Assembly (NCBI RefSeq): GCF_029201545.1
Contig: NZ_CP104007.1
Location: forward strand, 716,501 to 780,500
Length of the DNA stretch: 64,000 bases
Source: Devosia sp. FJ2-5-3
GTDB taxonomy: Bacteria; Pseudomonadota; Alphaproteobacteria; Rhizobiales; Devosiaceae
Direction of reading: 5' to 3'
This document shows, in pieces, positions 8,605-18,416 of the stretch. The notes under the pieces were generated by a model. That model was not told the DNA's origin and ran no database searches. It saw only the letters and a program-made list of their open reading frames with translations. Positions within the stretch are counted from its first letter, which is position 1, and every line of letters starts with the position of its first letter. The position numbers and the translations under genes were made by a program.

Positions 8605-11337
8605 ATGGGTTCCGATATCTCTCTCTCGAAGGCCGTTCGCGCGAACCTTCTGAGCCTCCAGAACACCGCCGAAATGATGAACAAGACGCAGAACCGTCTT
8701 GCCACCGGCAACAAGGTGAACTCTGCGCTGGACAACCCGTCCAACTTCTTCACCGCTTCGGCCCTCAACAGCCGCGCCGCCGACATGAGCAATCTGCTCG
8801 ATTCCATGGCGTCGGGCATCAAGGTCATCGAGGCTGCCAATAACGGCATCACCGCGCTGACCAAGAACCTCGAATCCATGCAGTCGACCCTGCGTCAGGC
8901 TCGCCAGGACAAGTCGTTCCAGACCCAGTCGTTCGAAGTCAGCGACAACACCGTGCTCAAGCTCGGTGGTGGTCAGTTCGGCGACGTGTCGACCGAGATC
9001 AAGCTGGCGGACGCCGTCAAGCCGGGCATCAAGTCGCAGGTCACCACGGCCGGCAACACTGCCTATCTCGGCCCTGTCTCGTCGGATGCCAGCGCAACCG
9101 GCGCGGGCGCACGCACCGAGATCCGCACCAATGGCGCGATCGCAACCGGTGAGACCTTCACCGTTGCTGGCGTGACCATCACTGCCGGTGCAGACGTGAC
9201 CGATGAAGGCCTTGCTGCCTCCATCCAGTCGCAGCTCGATCTGACCCCCGGCATGACCGGCAAGTACACCGCAACCGCGGGTACTGGCGACAACGCTGGC
9301 AAGATCATCATCGAGACCGTCGACACCTCCGCAGGAGCTGCAGAAGTGGTCTTCCAGACTGCTGACTCGGCGACCAAGGGCAAGACGACCTTCAACTACA
9401 GCGCCATCACCTCGTCGGTGTCGGTTGGCTCGCAGCCGATCTCGACCGGTTCTTCGTTCGAAGAATTCGTTGGCAATCTTGAGGCCGGCGCTGCTGCTGG
9501 CAATTATGAAGTTGAAGCCGACGCTGATACCGGCGTGATCAGCCTCATCAGCAAGGACTTCGGTGCTGCCGCTCCGACCATCTCGGGCGTTCCGCAGACT
9601 GGTACCGGCTCGACCGGTACGGCCACAACCACGTCCTTCACGCTGGCCAATGGTGCTGCCGGTTCCTTGCGCGATGACCAGGAACTGACGATCGCCGGCG
9701 CCGATGCTGCTATCGAGCTGACCTCGGGCATGAACGCTGCGGCGATCAAGTCCGCACTTGAAGCCGATGATGGCCTCGACGCGCTCTACACGGTTGCGGT
9801 CGATGCAACGACGCTTGCCGTGACGCTGACCTCGAAGACCAATGGCGCAGCTGCTGCGACCGTGACGTCTGACAAGGCTGCCGTCACGATGGTTCCGGCC
9901 ACGCTGACCACCACTGGCAGCACCGTCGACCTGAGCGCTGGGGCGACCGATATCGGCACCACCAACGTTGGCGCGACCTTCACCATCAGCGATGGCAACG
10001 CCACGAACGCGTCGCACACGCTGGCTGCCGGTGAAACCGTTGACGATCTGCTCAACGCCCTGGGCGGCGGCAACTGGACCGTTACCGGTACTGCAAACGG
10101 CTTCAACATCACCAGCGCCACCGGCGACAACTTCACGCTGTCGATCACGGGTGCTCCGGGCTTTGGTCTGCCGGGCTCTGCCTCCTCGACCGACGGTATC
10201 CCGGCTGAGCCGGCTGGTATCGGTGCAGTCACGTCTTCGGTCGGTACCGCTGACACTGCGGCAGTCGACGGCTACACTTCGGTTGATGGTGCAAACCGCG
10301 CCTGGACCAACGAGGTCGCTGCCGAGAAGGATCAGTTCACCGTTTCCTATGACGGCAAGACTGCAAACATCTCGATCGGCGCCGTCAAGGGTGGTATTGG
10401 CTCCTCGGCCAATGCTCTGGAAGTCAAGAACTGGCAGGATGCTACCCTGACAGACGTCAACAACCAGCTTGCCAACCAGGGCATCCTGGGCGTTGCGGCT
10501 CAGTTCGACGACGCTGGCAAGCTTGCCTTCGTTGCCAAGACTGCCGAAGCCAAGACCCTGGCTGTTTCCGGTACGGATGCGACTGCACTGTTCGGCACCA
10601 ACGGTGTTCACACCGGCCAGGCCGAAAAGAGCGAACTCAACTCCACCAAGACGGTCGACAAGTTCGTCGAACTGATCAATCGCGAGATGGGCGGCCAGGT
10701 CCGTGCGTCGAACGACAACGGCAAGCTGCGGATCGAGAACCTCTCGACCCAGGCCCTTGATATCGGTATCGACACCGGCGGTGCAGTGAGCGCGCTCAAG
10801 GTCGACGGCAACTCAGTGCGTGCGAACCTGTCCAAGCAGTTCAACGAACTGCGTGACCAGCTCGACAAGCTCTCCGACGACGCCTCGTTCAACGGCATCA
10901 ACCTGCTGCGTGGCGACAAGCTGAAGATCACCTTCAACGAGTCCGGCACGTCGTCGATCGACATCCAGGCAAAGGACAAGGACGGCAACGTCCGCGGCAT
11001 CAACGCCTCGAACCTGAACATCGACACGCTGGTGGCCGAAGACCTCGACACCGACGAGAAGATCGACGCTTTCCTCGCCACGCTGTCTTCGGCTCTGACC
11101 GAACTGCGTTCGCAGGCTTCGTCCTTCGGTTCGAACCTGTCTTCTGTCGAGAACCGCCAGTCGTTCACCAAGAACATGATCAACACGCTGGAAACCGGCG
11201 CGGCGAACCTGACCTTGGCCGACACCAACGAAGAAGCCGCCAACCTCCTGGCTCTCCAGACCCGTCAGCAGCTGTCGTCTTCGGCACTGTCGATGGCCAG
11301 CCAGCAGGACCAGGCTGTTCTGCAGCTCCTGCGTTAA
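8605..11337 (+). CDS. Giant flagellin (conserved ends, very large variable insert)
   Basis: Filament subunit of 910 residues, about twice the size of common flagellins. The N-terminal D0/D1 domain (about 1-105) has the flagellin pattern NLLSLQNTAEMMNKTQNRLATG and NNGITALTKNLESMQSTLRQA. The C-terminal D1/D0 part (about 735-910) has RSQASSFGSNLSSVENRQ and ends in SMASQQDQAVLQLLR. Between them lie about 630 residues of Ala/Thr/Gly-rich, aromatic-poor sequence predicted to form outer domains of the filament. There is no signal peptide, as expected for flagellar type III export. The ATG at 8605 is preceded by AAGGAAA; the ATG at 8566 would add an atypical basic extension. No other flagellar gene is nearby, and a terminator follows, so it is transcribed alone. 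Confidence 0.9.
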   Translation: MGSDISLSKAVRANLLSLQNTAEMMNKTQNRLATGNKVNSALDNPSNFFTASALNSRAADMSNLLDSMASGIKVIEAANNGITALTKNLESMQSTLRQARQDKSFQTQSFEVSDNTVLKLGGGQFGDVSTEIKLADAVKPGIKSQVTTAGNTAYLGPVSSDASATGAGARTEIRTNGAIATGETFTVAGVTITAGADVTDEGLAASIQSQLDLTPGMTGKYTATAGTGDNAGKIIIETVDTSAGAAEVVFQTADSATKGKTTFNYSAITSSVSVGSQPISTGSSFEEFVGNLEAGAAAGNYEVEADADTGVISLISKDFGAAAPTISGVPQTGTGSTGTATTTSFTLANGAAGSLRDDQELTIAGADAAIELTSGMNAAAIKSALEADDGLDALYTVAVDATTLAVTLTSKTNGAAAATVTSDKAAVTMVPATLTTTGSTVDLSAGATDIGTTNVGATFTISDGNATNASHTLAAGETVDDLLNALGGGNWTVTGTANGFNITSATGDNFTLSITGAPGFGLPGSASSTDGIPAEPAGIGAVTSSVGTADTAAVDGYTSVDGANRAWTNEVAAEKDQFTVSYDGKTANISIGAVKGGIGSSANALEVKNWQDATLTDVNNQLANQGILGVAAQFDDAGKLAFVAKTAEAKTLAVSGTDATALFGTNGVHTGQAEKSELNSTKTVDKFVELINREMGGQVRASNDNGKLRIENLSTQALDIGIDTGGAVSALKVDGNSVRANLSKQFNELRDQLDKLSDDASFNGINLLRGDKLKITFNESGTSSIDIQAKDKDGNVRGINASNLNIDTLVAEDLDTDEKIDAFLATLSSALTELRSQASSFGSNLSSVENRQSFTKNMINTLETGAANLTLADTNEEAANLLALQTRQQLSSSALSMASQQDQAVLQLLR

Positions 11338-11396
11338 TCGCGACGACATCCCGAAGGCGGTTCGCCGCCTTCGCAATCTTTCCCGCAAGGGACGGC

Positions 11397-11423
11397 AAGG
11401 GGGCTTCGGCCCCCTTTTCGTTT
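11397..11423 (+). terminator. Rho-independent terminator of flagellin
   Basis: The hairpin AAGGGGG-CTTCGG-CCCCCTT is followed by TTCGTTT. A second inverted repeat (GAAGGCGG / CCGCCTTC, about 11353-11372) lies just upstream and may protect the 3' end of this abundant transcript. Confidence 0.85.
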
Positions 11424-11505
11424 GTCCGGGGTTTGCCCCACTCACCCTGCCTTAACGTCTCCCGTGGCAAGCATCGGACTGGAACAGCACGAAACGGACC
11501 AATCC

Positions 11506-13008
11506 ATGACTTCGCCCAAACATTTATCGCGCCGACATTTCCTGGCCGTCGGAACTGCCGCAGCGGGGATGGCGGCGCTGGGGCCGGTCTGGGCGGAGGA
11601 GACCGTTTCCGAAGGCGTCTTGGCCAATGCCGGGCCGGATCGTTGGGAAGTGCTGCGGCGGTTGACCGGCGATCGCCTGCTGCGCCCTGGCGACACCGGC
11701 TACGGCAAGGCGGCGCTGCCCAACAATCTGCATTTCCGCGACATGCGACCCCAGGGGGTTGCCTATTGCAGCACGCCGCAAATGGTGGCCGATGTGCTCA
11801 ACTGGGCCCGAGACCACGACATGCCGTTTGCCATTCGCGGCGGCGGCCATTCCTATTCGGGCTATTCATCCAGCCACGACCTCGTCATCGACATGCGCGA
11901 AATGCGGGCCATTTCCCATGACGCTGAAACCGGGCAGGTGCGGGTGGAAGCCGGCGTGCTCAATGGACAGCTCTATTCGGCGCTCAGCAAGGCCGGGCGG
12001 ATGATCACCCATGGCCGCTGCCCCAGCGTGGGCGCGGCAGGCTATCTCCTCGGCGGCGGTATCGGCTTTAACATGCGCCGGCTGGGCATGGCGGCCGATG
12101 CGCTGACCAGAGCCGAAATCGTCACCGCCGACGGGCAGTTGCACAGGCTCTCTGCGACGGAGAACGCCGATCTCTTCTGGGCCATCCGCGGCGGGGCAGG
12201 CGGCAATTTCGGGGTCAGCACTTCCTTTACGCTCAACACTGTGCCGATGGATGAAACGCTGACCGTGTTCCGGATGGTGTGGCGGTCAAAAACACTGGAG
12301 GTCGCGCACGCGCTGTTTGCGGCGGTTGATGCGGCACCGGTGGAACTGGGCACCCGCATTGCGCTGGGTGGGGTAACGCCAGACTTGGGCGCGCGTGGCC
12401 GTCAGGTGCCGGTGACGCTGCTTGGCCAATATGCCGGCAGCAAGGAGGATCTGCTCGAAATCCTCGCGCCGGTAAACGCCATCGCCGCTCCCGAGTTTAT
12501 CGATGTGCAGGAAAAGCCCTATTGGTCGGGGCAGAATTTTCTCTCCGAACCCGGCGAGCCGGCCTACTTCCGCGAGCGTTCGGCCTTTATCTCCAGCCCG
12601 CCCAATGCCGATCATCTCGGCGAAGCCTTCGAAAAACTCCAGTCCTGGCCGGGCACTGGTGCGGAAGCCAATTATTTCTTCTTCCAGACCGGCGGGCGCA
12701 TCAACGAACTGGCGCCAGCGGACACCGCCTTCGTTCACCGCGACAGCCGGTTCCTCTCGGTGGTGGGCATCAGTTGGAGCGAGGATGATCTGGCCCTGCC
12801 CGAGCGCTTGCGCGCGGCCCGGGACTGGCAGGATGATTTTTATGGTTTCATGTCGGCGCGCGGCGGGCAGGGCGCCTTCCAGAATTTCCCGGATGCCTCG
12901 CTGGTCGACTGGCGCGCCCGCTATTACGGCGCCAATCTCCCCCGTCTCACAGAGATCAAGGCCCAATTTGACCCCACCAATCTGTTCCGGCACGGGCAAT
13001 CGCTTTAG
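11506..13008 (+). CDS. Tat-exported FAD-linked oxidase, BBE-like (bicovalent flavin)
   Basis: Secreted or periplasmic flavin oxidase of 500 residues. The N-terminus is a twin-arginine signal (SRRHFLAVGTAAAGMAALG, ending near WAEE). The FAD-binding PCMH domain follows, with RGGGHSYSGYS supplying the His for 8-alpha-histidyl FAD and GRCPSVGAAGYLLGGG supplying the Cys for the second covalent bond. The C-terminal berberine-bridge element YYGANLPRLTEIKAQFDP closes the protein. Relatives oxidise alcohols, oligosaccharides or alkaloid-type substrates and make hydrogen peroxide; the substrate here is unknown. I chose the ATG at 11506 because it puts the Tat motif at the N-terminus; the frame opens at 11422 inside the flagellin terminator. 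It is apparently a single-gene unit. Confidence 0.88.
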   Translation: MTSPKHLSRRHFLAVGTAAAGMAALGPVWAEETVSEGVLANAGPDRWEVLRRLTGDRLLRPGDTGYGKAALPNNLHFRDMRPQGVAYCSTPQMVADVLNWARDHDMPFAIRGGGHSYSGYSSSHDLVIDMREMRAISHDAETGQVRVEAGVLNGQLYSALSKAGRMITHGRCPSVGAAGYLLGGGIGFNMRRLGMAADALTRAEIVTADGQLHRLSATENADLFWAIRGGAGGNFGVSTSFTLNTVPMDETLTVFRMVWRSKTLEVAHALFAAVDAAPVELGTRIALGGVTPDLGARGRQVPVTLLGQYAGSKEDLLEILAPVNAIAAPEFIDVQEKPYWSGQNFLSEPGEPAYFRERSAFISSPPNADHLGEAFEKLQSWPGTGAEANYFFFQTGGRINELAPADTAFVHRDSRFLSVVGISWSEDDLALPERLRAARDWQDDFYGFMSARGGQGAFQNFPDASLVDWRARYYGANLPRLTEIKAQFDPTNLFRHGQSL

Positions 13009-13192
13009 AGCGGGAAATATCGGGCCCCACCAGCATGAAGCGGGGCGCATAAACCTGCGTTGGGAAGTGGAACCGGGGGCGCAGGCCGGCACTTTGCCTA
13101 GGTCTGGCACAGGCGGGCGGACCGATGGCCGGCCCGCCAAGCCAAAGGGGAACTCCTGCCAATGAGCTTGGGCTCCCGCTCCGGGAGCCGCC

Positions 13193-13549
13193 ATGCCAAC
13201 GCGGATACTGATCGTGGAAGACGAATATCTCGTCGCCATGGATCTGCAAAAAACGATCGAGGCCGCCGGCTACGAAGCGCTCGGCCCCATGCCCAGCGTG
13301 TCACGGGCCCTGGTCTTCCTGGAGGGAGAAGCGCCTGACGCCTGCATTCTGGATATCGATCTGCGCGGGGAATTCAGCACGCCGGTCGCAGCGCAATTGA
13401 AGCGGCGAGGCATACCGTTCGTCGTCTCGAGTGCGCAATTGAGCGATCAACTGTCTCAACTGGACGCTTTCGATGGAATCAAGAACATCGGCAAGCCTCC
13501 CAGTGACCACGATCTCTTGAAGGCGTTAGGGGATTTGCTGGGCCGGTGA
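13193..13549 (+). CDS. Stand-alone response regulator receiver domain
   Basis: Single-domain CheY-like protein of 118 residues. The acidic pair is in VEDEY (about residues 8-12), the phosphoacceptor Asp is in CILDIDLRG (about 53-57), a Ser replaces the usual Thr at the switch position (VVSSAQ), and the conserved Lys is in NIGKPP. There is no output domain, so it probably acts by protein contact or as a phosphate sink. No histidine kinase lies nearby. The following hydrolase starts 44 bases after the stop, so the two may be cotranscribed. Such receivers often contribute to stress or motility phosphorelays in Hyphomicrobiales, which is only suggestive here. Confidence 0.88.
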   Translation: MPTRILIVEDEYLVAMDLQKTIEAAGYEALGPMPSVSRALVFLEGEAPDACILDIDLRGEFSTPVAAQLKRRGIPFVVSSAQLSDQLSQLDAFDGIKNIGKPPSDHDLLKALGDLLGR

Positions 13550-13593
13550 ACGGATTTGCCGACCGCAGCGCAATGCCCCTGAGGAGTGAAGCC

Positions 13594-14163
13594 ATGCAGC
13601 AGGTTCTGTTTATCCAGGGCGCGGGAAGCGCAGGGGCGCATGAGGAGGACAGGGCGCTCGCCGACAGCCTGTCGGAACATCTGGGCGGCAATTACCGGGT
13701 CCGGTATCCGCTCATGCCCAATGAGGCCGAGCCGGACTTTGTGGCCTGGAGGCAAACGATTGAGGCCGAAATGGCGGAGATAGGTGCCCCCGCATTCCTT
13801 GTCGGGCATTCGATCGGCGCATCCGTGCTGGCCAGGATCTTCTCCAGTGACAATCCGATTGCCGGCACATGCCGCGGGCTCTTCCTCGCTTCAGCGCCGT
13901 TCTGGCATGACGATGCGTTCTGGCGCTGGGATGAGTGTGCGCTGCCTCATGACGCAAGCAGCCATTTCCCTGCAGGCCTGCCCGTCCACCTCTATCATGG
14001 CGAAGACGACCCCTTCGTTCCGTTCGCGCATATGGCGCTTTATGGCGCAATGCTGCCGCAGGCTGTCCAACATCCACTGGCGGGCCGCGACCACCAGCTC
14101 AACGAGGATTTCTCCGAAATTGCCCGCGATATCGCCTGGATTGAGGCGGCCGGGCGGTCATGA
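13594..14163 (+). CDS. Alpha/beta hydrolase (small serine hydrolase)
   Basis: Cytosolic alpha/beta-hydrolase-fold protein of 189 residues, close in size and motif order to the RBBP9/YdeN serine hydrolases. The nucleophile elbow is GHSIGAS, the acid is probably in YHGEDDPFVPF, and the His is in GRDHQLNEDF near the C-terminus. The N-terminal strand VLFIQGAGSAG holds the oxyanion-hole region. The ATG at 13594 has GAGGAG about 9 bases upstream; the frame begins earlier at 13546 overlapping the receiver gene, but that start has no ribosome site. The substrate is unknown. It runs convergent to the glycolipid-binding-domain gene with 30 bases between the stops. Confidence 0.82.
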   Translation: MQQVLFIQGAGSAGAHEEDRALADSLSEHLGGNYRVRYPLMPNEAEPDFVAWRQTIEAEMAEIGAPAFLVGHSIGASVLARIFSSDNPIAGTCRGLFLASAPFWHDDAFWRWDECALPHDASSHFPAGLPVHLYHGEDDPFVPFAHMALYGAMLPQAVQHPLAGRDHQLNEDFSEIARDIAWIEAAGRS

Positions 14164-14193
14164 CGGCAGCGGAGCCGCGGGCAGGCGTCGCGG

Positions 14194-14721
14194 TCAGGTC
14201 GCGACCGTGAACAGGCCCGGGTAATCGACCACCAAGCCGGTTTCATCCACCGCCAGCAGCGCCTCGAAATCGGCAGACTGAAAGCGGAAATGGCTGTCGT
14301 CGAGCTTTGTATAGATCTGCTCGGTGCGCTTGAATTCCATTGTGGTGGCGTCGATCCAAGCCATGGCAAAGCGCGTGGGCTGGTCGGTCCACTGCGTGCG
14401 CCAGATGGGCAGCGAATTGGTGAGGGGCGTGGGCCAGATATCGACATCGATGCAGCCGCGCAGCCCGTCGAGGGGCTCAGCCCGGTCGTCCGACCAGCCG
14501 CCGGCACCATCGGCGAAAAGCTCGAGGCTCCTGCCGTCGGCCCGCTCGATCTTGACCGTGCGCACATGGCCGCGTTCGTCGAGCTTGAGCCGGTAGAACA
14601 ACCCGAAATCGGGCCCGATAATGGCCGATCGAATTCGGGTGTCGCGGCCATTGGCGATGACGTGGCAATGCTCGATGCTGGCGGGATCAAGGCCCTGCCA
14701 GCGTATGGATCGATTGAGCAT
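14194..14721 (-). CDS. Putative glycolipid-binding domain protein
   Basis: Soluble protein of 175 residues that I recognise as the glycolipid-binding family (formerly DUF1089). It starts RSIRWQGLDPASIEHCHV, has the internal YRLKLDERGHVRTVKIE, and ends with a strand LVVDYPGLFTVA. The function in this family rests on structure comparison with lipid carriers; no catalytic motif is seen. I chose the ATG at 14721 because upstream residues in the frame (to 14841) read into the terminator region of gap. It is downstream of tkt-gap on the same strand but separated from them by that terminator. Confidence 0.75.
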   Translation of the reverse strand: MLNRSIRWQGLDPASIEHCHVIANGRDTRIRSAIIGPDFGLFYRLKLDERGHVRTVKIERADGRSLELFADGAGGWSDDRAEPLDGLRGCIDVDIWPTPLTNSLPIWRTQWTDQPTRFAMAWIDATTMEFKRTEQIYTKLDDSHFRFQSADFEALLAVDETGLVVDYPGLFTVAT

Positions 14722-14805
14722 GTGGAAGGTCCCTCTCCCCAGCGCTCCGCCGAAGCGGATGTTCTGTTTAGCGCGGTTCTTTTCTCGCCAACAGAGTGCC
14801 GGAAA

Positions 14806-14831
14806 CAAAAAAGGCGCCCCGAAGGACGCCT
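14806..14831 (-). terminator. Rho-independent terminator of tkt-gap
   Basis: On the minus strand the stem GGCGTCC / GGGCGCC with a TTCG-type loop is followed by six T residues, starting about 25 bases after the gap stop codon. Confidence 0.88.
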
Positions 14832-14856
14832 TTCTGTTCATTTTGAACGCTGGGGA

Positions 14857-15864
14857 TCAGAGCGTCTTGGCGAGCGCCACGGCGGTGTCGCTCATACGGT
14901 TCGAGAAACCCCATTCATTGTCGTACCAGGACAGGATCGACACGAAATTGCCGCCCAGAACCTTGGTCTGATCCAGAGCCATGGTGGAGGAATGCGGGTC
15001 GTGGTTGAAGTCGATCGAGACGTTCGGCACTTCGGTGTAGCCAAGGATGCCCTTGAGCTCGCCATCGGCATACTTCTTGATCGCCGCGTTGATTTCCTCG
15101 GCGGTCACATCGCGGCTGGCGATGAACTTGAGGTCGACGCAGGAAACGTTCGGGGTCGGCACGCGCACCGAAACGCCATCCAGCTTGCCCTTGAGCTCGG
15201 GCAGGACGAGGCCGATGGCCTTGGCAGCGCCGGTCGAGGTCGGGATCTGCGAAAGCGCAGCCGCGCGGCCGCGATAGAGATCCTTGTGCATGGTGTCGAG
15301 CGTCGGCTGGTCGCCCGTATAGGAATGGATGGTGGTCATCATTCCCTTTTCGATGCCGAATTCCTTGTGCAGCACATAGGCGACGGGCGCCAGGCAATTG
15401 GTGGTGCACGAGGCGTTCGAGATCACCACGTCGTCCTTGGTCAGGCTCTGGTGGTTGATGCCGTAGACGATGGTCTTGTCCGCGCCTTCGCCCGGAGCCG
15501 AGATGATCACCTTCTTGGCGCCGGCCTTGAGATGTGCCGAGGCCTTTTCCTTGGAGGTGAAGATGCCGGTGCATTCGAGCGCGATGTCGACGTTCATGGC
15601 GGCGTGCGGCAGGTTTGCCGGATCGCGCTCTGCGGTCACCTTGATCGGGCCCCGGCCGACATCGATGGTGTCGCCGGAGACGGTCACCTGGTGCGGAAAG
15701 CGGCCATGGACGCTGTCGAAGCGCAGCAGGTGCGCATTGGTTTCAACCGGGCCGAGATCGTTGATGGCAACGACCTCGATATCGGTGCGGCCGGATTCGA
15801 TGATGGCGCGCAGGACATTGCGGCCGATGCGGCCAAAGCCATTGATGGCGACGCGAACTGCCAT
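14857..15864 (-). CDS. gap: Type I glyceraldehyde-3-phosphate dehydrogenase
   Basis: Glycolytic and gluconeogenic enzyme of 335 residues, oxidising glyceraldehyde 3-phosphate to 1,3-bisphosphoglycerate with NAD. The N-terminal dinucleotide motif is [14 protein letters not shown]. The active site [12 protein letters not shown] holds the nucleophilic Cys, with the partner His in [10 protein letters not shown]. The C-terminus has [12 protein letters not shown] as in all type I GAPDHs. The start has AAGGAG about 9 bases upstream. It lies 48 bases downstream of the transketolase gene with no terminator between, so tkt-gap is an operon linking the pentose phosphate pathway to lower glycolysis, a common alphaproteobacterial arrangement. 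Confidence 0.97.
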   Translation of the reverse strand: MAVRVAINGFGRIGRNVLRAIIESGRTDIEVVAINDLGPVETNAHLLRFDSVHGRFPHQVTVSGDTIDVGRGPIKVTAERDPANLPHAAMNVDIALECTGIFTSKEKASAHLKAGAKKVIISAPGEGADKTIVYGINHQSLTKDDVVISNASCTTNCLAPVAYVLHKEFGIEKGMMTTIHSYTGDQPTLDTMHKDLYRGRAAALSQIPTSTGAAKAIGLVLPELKGKLDGVSVRVPTPNVSCVDLKFIASRDVTAEEINAAIKKYADGELKGILGYTEVPNVSIDFNHDPHSSTMALDQTKVLGGNFVSILSWYDNEWGFSNRMSDTAVALAKTL

Positions 15865-15912
15865 ATTTGACGCTCCTTGAGGGAGGATTGGGAAAAGGGA
15901 GGCGGGGCTCTC

Positions 15913-17889
15913 TTACAACTGTGCGGTGACGGCTTCAACAACGGCCTTAGGCGTAATGCCAAAGTGGTCATAGAGCGCGTCGATCGGACCGGAAGCGCCG
16001 AAGGAGGTCATGCCGACAAAGCGGCCCTTGTCGCCGAGCAACTTGTTCCAGCTCATCTCGATGCCAGCCTCGACGGCGACGCGCGCCCGGGCCGTGCCCA
16101 GAACTTCGGCCTTGTAGGCGTCGGACTGCTTGGCAAAGAGCTCCATGGAGGGCACCGAGACGACGCGGGCCGAAATACCCTGCTCGTTGAGCTGCTTTTG
16201 CGCTTCGACGGCGATTGCGACTTCCGAACCGGTGGCGAAGATCACGGCCTGGGCATCGGCCGGACCGACGAGCGAATAGGCACCCTTTGCCGATTTGTTC
16301 TCGGTCGAGGCCTCGGTGCGCACGGCCGGCAGGTTCTGGCGGGAGAGGGCAAGGATCGAGGGCGCCTTGGTGCTGGCAAGCGCCAGCTCCCAGCACTCGG
16401 CCGTTTCGACCGCGTCTGCGGGGCGGAAGACGAGCAGGTTGGGGATGGCGCGCATCGCGCTCAGATGCTCGACGGGCTGGTGGGTGGGGCCGTCTTCGCC
16501 CAGGCCGATGCTGTCATGGGTCATCACATAGATGACGCGCTGTTCCATCAGCGCCGAAAGGCGAATGGCCGGGCGGGCATAGTCGGTGAAGACCATGAAA
16601 GTGCCGCCATAGGGAATGAGGCCGCCATGGAGCGCAACGCCGTTCATGGCCGCGGCCATTTCATGCTCGCGAATGCCGTACATCATGTAGCGGCCGTCGC
16701 GGCTATTGGCCTGGAAGGGCAGGGTTTCGGGTGTGTTGGTCAGGTTCGAGCCGGTGAGGTCGGCCGAGCCGCCCAGGGTCTCGGGGACCACCTTGTTGAT
16801 GATCTCGAGCGCCATCTGGCTGGACTTGCGGGTCGCGACCTTCGGCTTGTCGGCGACCAGCTTGTCCTTGTAGGCAGCCATGGCCGCCGAGAAATCGGCG
16901 GGCAGGGCGCCGGACATGCGGCGGGTGAACTCATCCTTCTTGTCCGACTTGTCGAGGCGGGCTTCCCATTCGCCGCGCACATTCTGGCTGCGGGTGCCGG
17001 CAGCGCGCCAGGCGTCGAGCGTGGCAGCGGGGATTTCAAAGGCGGGATAGGTGATGCCGAGTGCGGCCTTGGCACCGGCCAGTTCCTCGGCGCCGAGCGG
17101 GGAGCCGTGGACCTTCTCGGTGCCGGCCTTCTTGGGGGCACCAAAGCCGATTGTGGTCTTGGCGGCGATCAGGGTCGGCTTGTCGGTCGAGGCCTTGGCC
17201 TGGATCAGCGCCTTTTCAATGGCGTCCTGGTCGTGGCCGTCGATCTCGATCGTGTTCCAGCCGACGGCCTTAAAACGGGCGATCTGATCGGTCGAGTCCG
17301 AATTGGAAACCTTGCCGTCGATGGTGATGTCGTTATTGTCCCAGATCACGACAAGCTTGTTGAGCTTGAGGTGGCCCGCCAGCGCGATGGCCTCCTGGGA
17401 AATGCCTTCCATAAGGCACCCGTCACCAGCGAGGACATAGGTGTGGTGGTCGACAATGTCGGAGCCGAATTCGGCGGCGAGCTTGGCTTCGGCTACAGCA
17501 AAGCCGACCGAATTGCCCAGGCCCTGGCCGAGCGGGCCGGTGGTGGTTTCGATGCCCGTGGCGTGGCCGAATTCGGGGTGTCCGGCAGTCTTGCTGCCGA
17601 TCTGGCGGAAGTTCTTGACCTGGTCGATGGTCATGTCCTCATAGCCCAGCAGGTAGAGCGAGGAATAGAGCAGCATCGAGCCGTGGCCGGCCGAGAGAAT
17701 GAAGCGATCGCGATCGGCCCAATGGGGATTGGTGGGATCGAACTTCATGATCTTGGTGAAGAGCACCGTGGCGATATCCGCACAACCCATCGGCAGGCCC
17801 GGATGGCCGGAATTGGCCTTTTCGACCGCATCCATGGACAGCGACCGGATTGCATTGGCCAAATCGTTCTGCTGGGCTGTGTTTGTCAT
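15913..17889 (-). CDS. tkt: Transketolase
   Basis: Thiamine-diphosphate enzyme of 658 residues that transfers two-carbon units between sugar phosphates in the pentose phosphate pathway. The ThDP motif runs from GDGCLMEG to WDNND. The N-terminal [11 protein letters not shown] and the Pyr-domain segments [20 protein letters not shown] and [18 protein letters not shown] are typical of bacterial transketolases. I chose the ATG at 17889, giving [15 protein letters not shown]; the frame opens at 17961, but those extra residues are atypical. It is first in the tkt-gap operon and divergent from the DUF4164-zapA unit across about 235 bases. Confidence 0.96.
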   Translation of the reverse strand: MTNTAQQNDLANAIRSLSMDAVEKANSGHPGLPMGCADIATVLFTKIMKFDPTNPHWADRDRFILSAGHGSMLLYSSLYLLGYEDMTIDQVKNFRQIGSKTAGHPEFGHATGIETTTGPLGQGLGNSVGFAVAEAKLAAEFGSDIVDHHTYVLAGDGCLMEGISQEAIALAGHLKLNKLVVIWDNNDITIDGKVSNSDSTDQIARFKAVGWNTIEIDGHDQDAIEKALIQAKASTDKPTLIAAKTTIGFGAPKKAGTEKVHGSPLGAEELAGAKAALGITYPAFEIPAATLDAWRAAGTRSQNVRGEWEARLDKSDKKDEFTRRMSGALPADFSAAMAAYKDKLVADKPKVATRKSSQMALEIINKVVPETLGGSADLTGSNLTNTPETLPFQANSRDGRYMMYGIREHEMAAAMNGVALHGGLIPYGGTFMVFTDYARPAIRLSALMEQRVIYVMTHDSIGLGEDGPTHQPVEHLSAMRAIPNLLVFRPADAVETAECWELALASTKAPSILALSRQNLPAVRTEASTENKSAKGAYSLVGPADAQAVIFATGSEVAIAVEAQKQLNEQGISARVVSVPSMELFAKQSDAYKAEVLGTARARVAVEAGIEMSWNKLLGDKGRFVGMTSFGASGPIDALYDHFGITPKAVVEAVTAQL

Positions 17890-18125
17890 CGGCAAGCCGC
17901 TTTCTTTCGTTAAAGAAGGCTGGAGAAATCGTAAGGAAGGGGCCGCCAGACCTCCTCCCAAAGGCGCGGTTGAGGCATAACAGGTTCGGCCCTTGTGTCA
18001 ATGTCGGCACCCGGCTTTGCCGTGTGGTTTCGCCCCAATTCCGGGGTCTTTGGCGCCCAGCCTGTTGCAAAGGCGGGGCGGCTGGGGCAGGGTCGTATCA
18101 ATGCGTGTGAAGGATGGTTGCCGCC

Positions 18126-18413
18126 ATGAGTGAGATGGATGCGGAAAACAGTCTCGTCGCAGCCACTGCCCGGTTTGATAGGGCGATGGAGCGCATGGAA
18201 AAGAGCCTGCGCGATTTGACAGGTCGGATGCAGCGTCTCAACCGCATCGAGGTCGATACACAGCGTCTCGTGCATGAGCGGGCGCGCCTCGCCACCGAAC
18301 TCGACAAGACTTCGGCGCGCGCCAAGCGCCTCGACGATGGTGCCCATGAAGTATCGCGCCGGCTCGTCGTGGCCATGGAAACCGTTCGTGAAGTTCTGGC
18401 CAAGGCGGAGTAG
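18126..18413 (+). CDS. DUF4164-type coiled-coil protein upstream of zapA
   Basis: Short cytoplasmic protein of 95 residues that is almost entirely a predicted coiled coil (heptad-like Leu/Met/Arg spacing from about residue 10 to 90). It resembles the DUF4164 family found next to zapA in Hyphomicrobiales. No catalytic residue is visible. Position and fold suggest a partner or regulator of the Z-ring factor ZapA, which is inference. GAAGGA lies about 11 bases before the ATG at 18126; an alternative ATG at 18114 overlaps that ribosome site. The gene ends 3 bases before zapA, so the two are cotranscribed. Confidence 0.78.
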   Translation: MSEMDAENSLVAATARFDRAMERMEKSLRDLTGRMQRLNRIEVDTQRLVHERARLATELDKTSARAKRLDDGAHEVSRRLVVAMETVREVLAKAE

Positions 18414-18416
18414 GCG

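Noticed and set aside
8524..10611. Long minus-strand open frame opposite the flagellin gene
   Set aside because: It is a shadow of the flagellin codon bias. Its translation is low-complexity Arg/Gly/Asp-rich without domain features, and the plus strand has clear flagellin ends.
15877..17913. 678-codon plus-strand frame opposite transketolase
   Set aside because: Exact antisense of a certain transketolase gene; the Gly/Val/Arg-rich translation has no recognisable motif.
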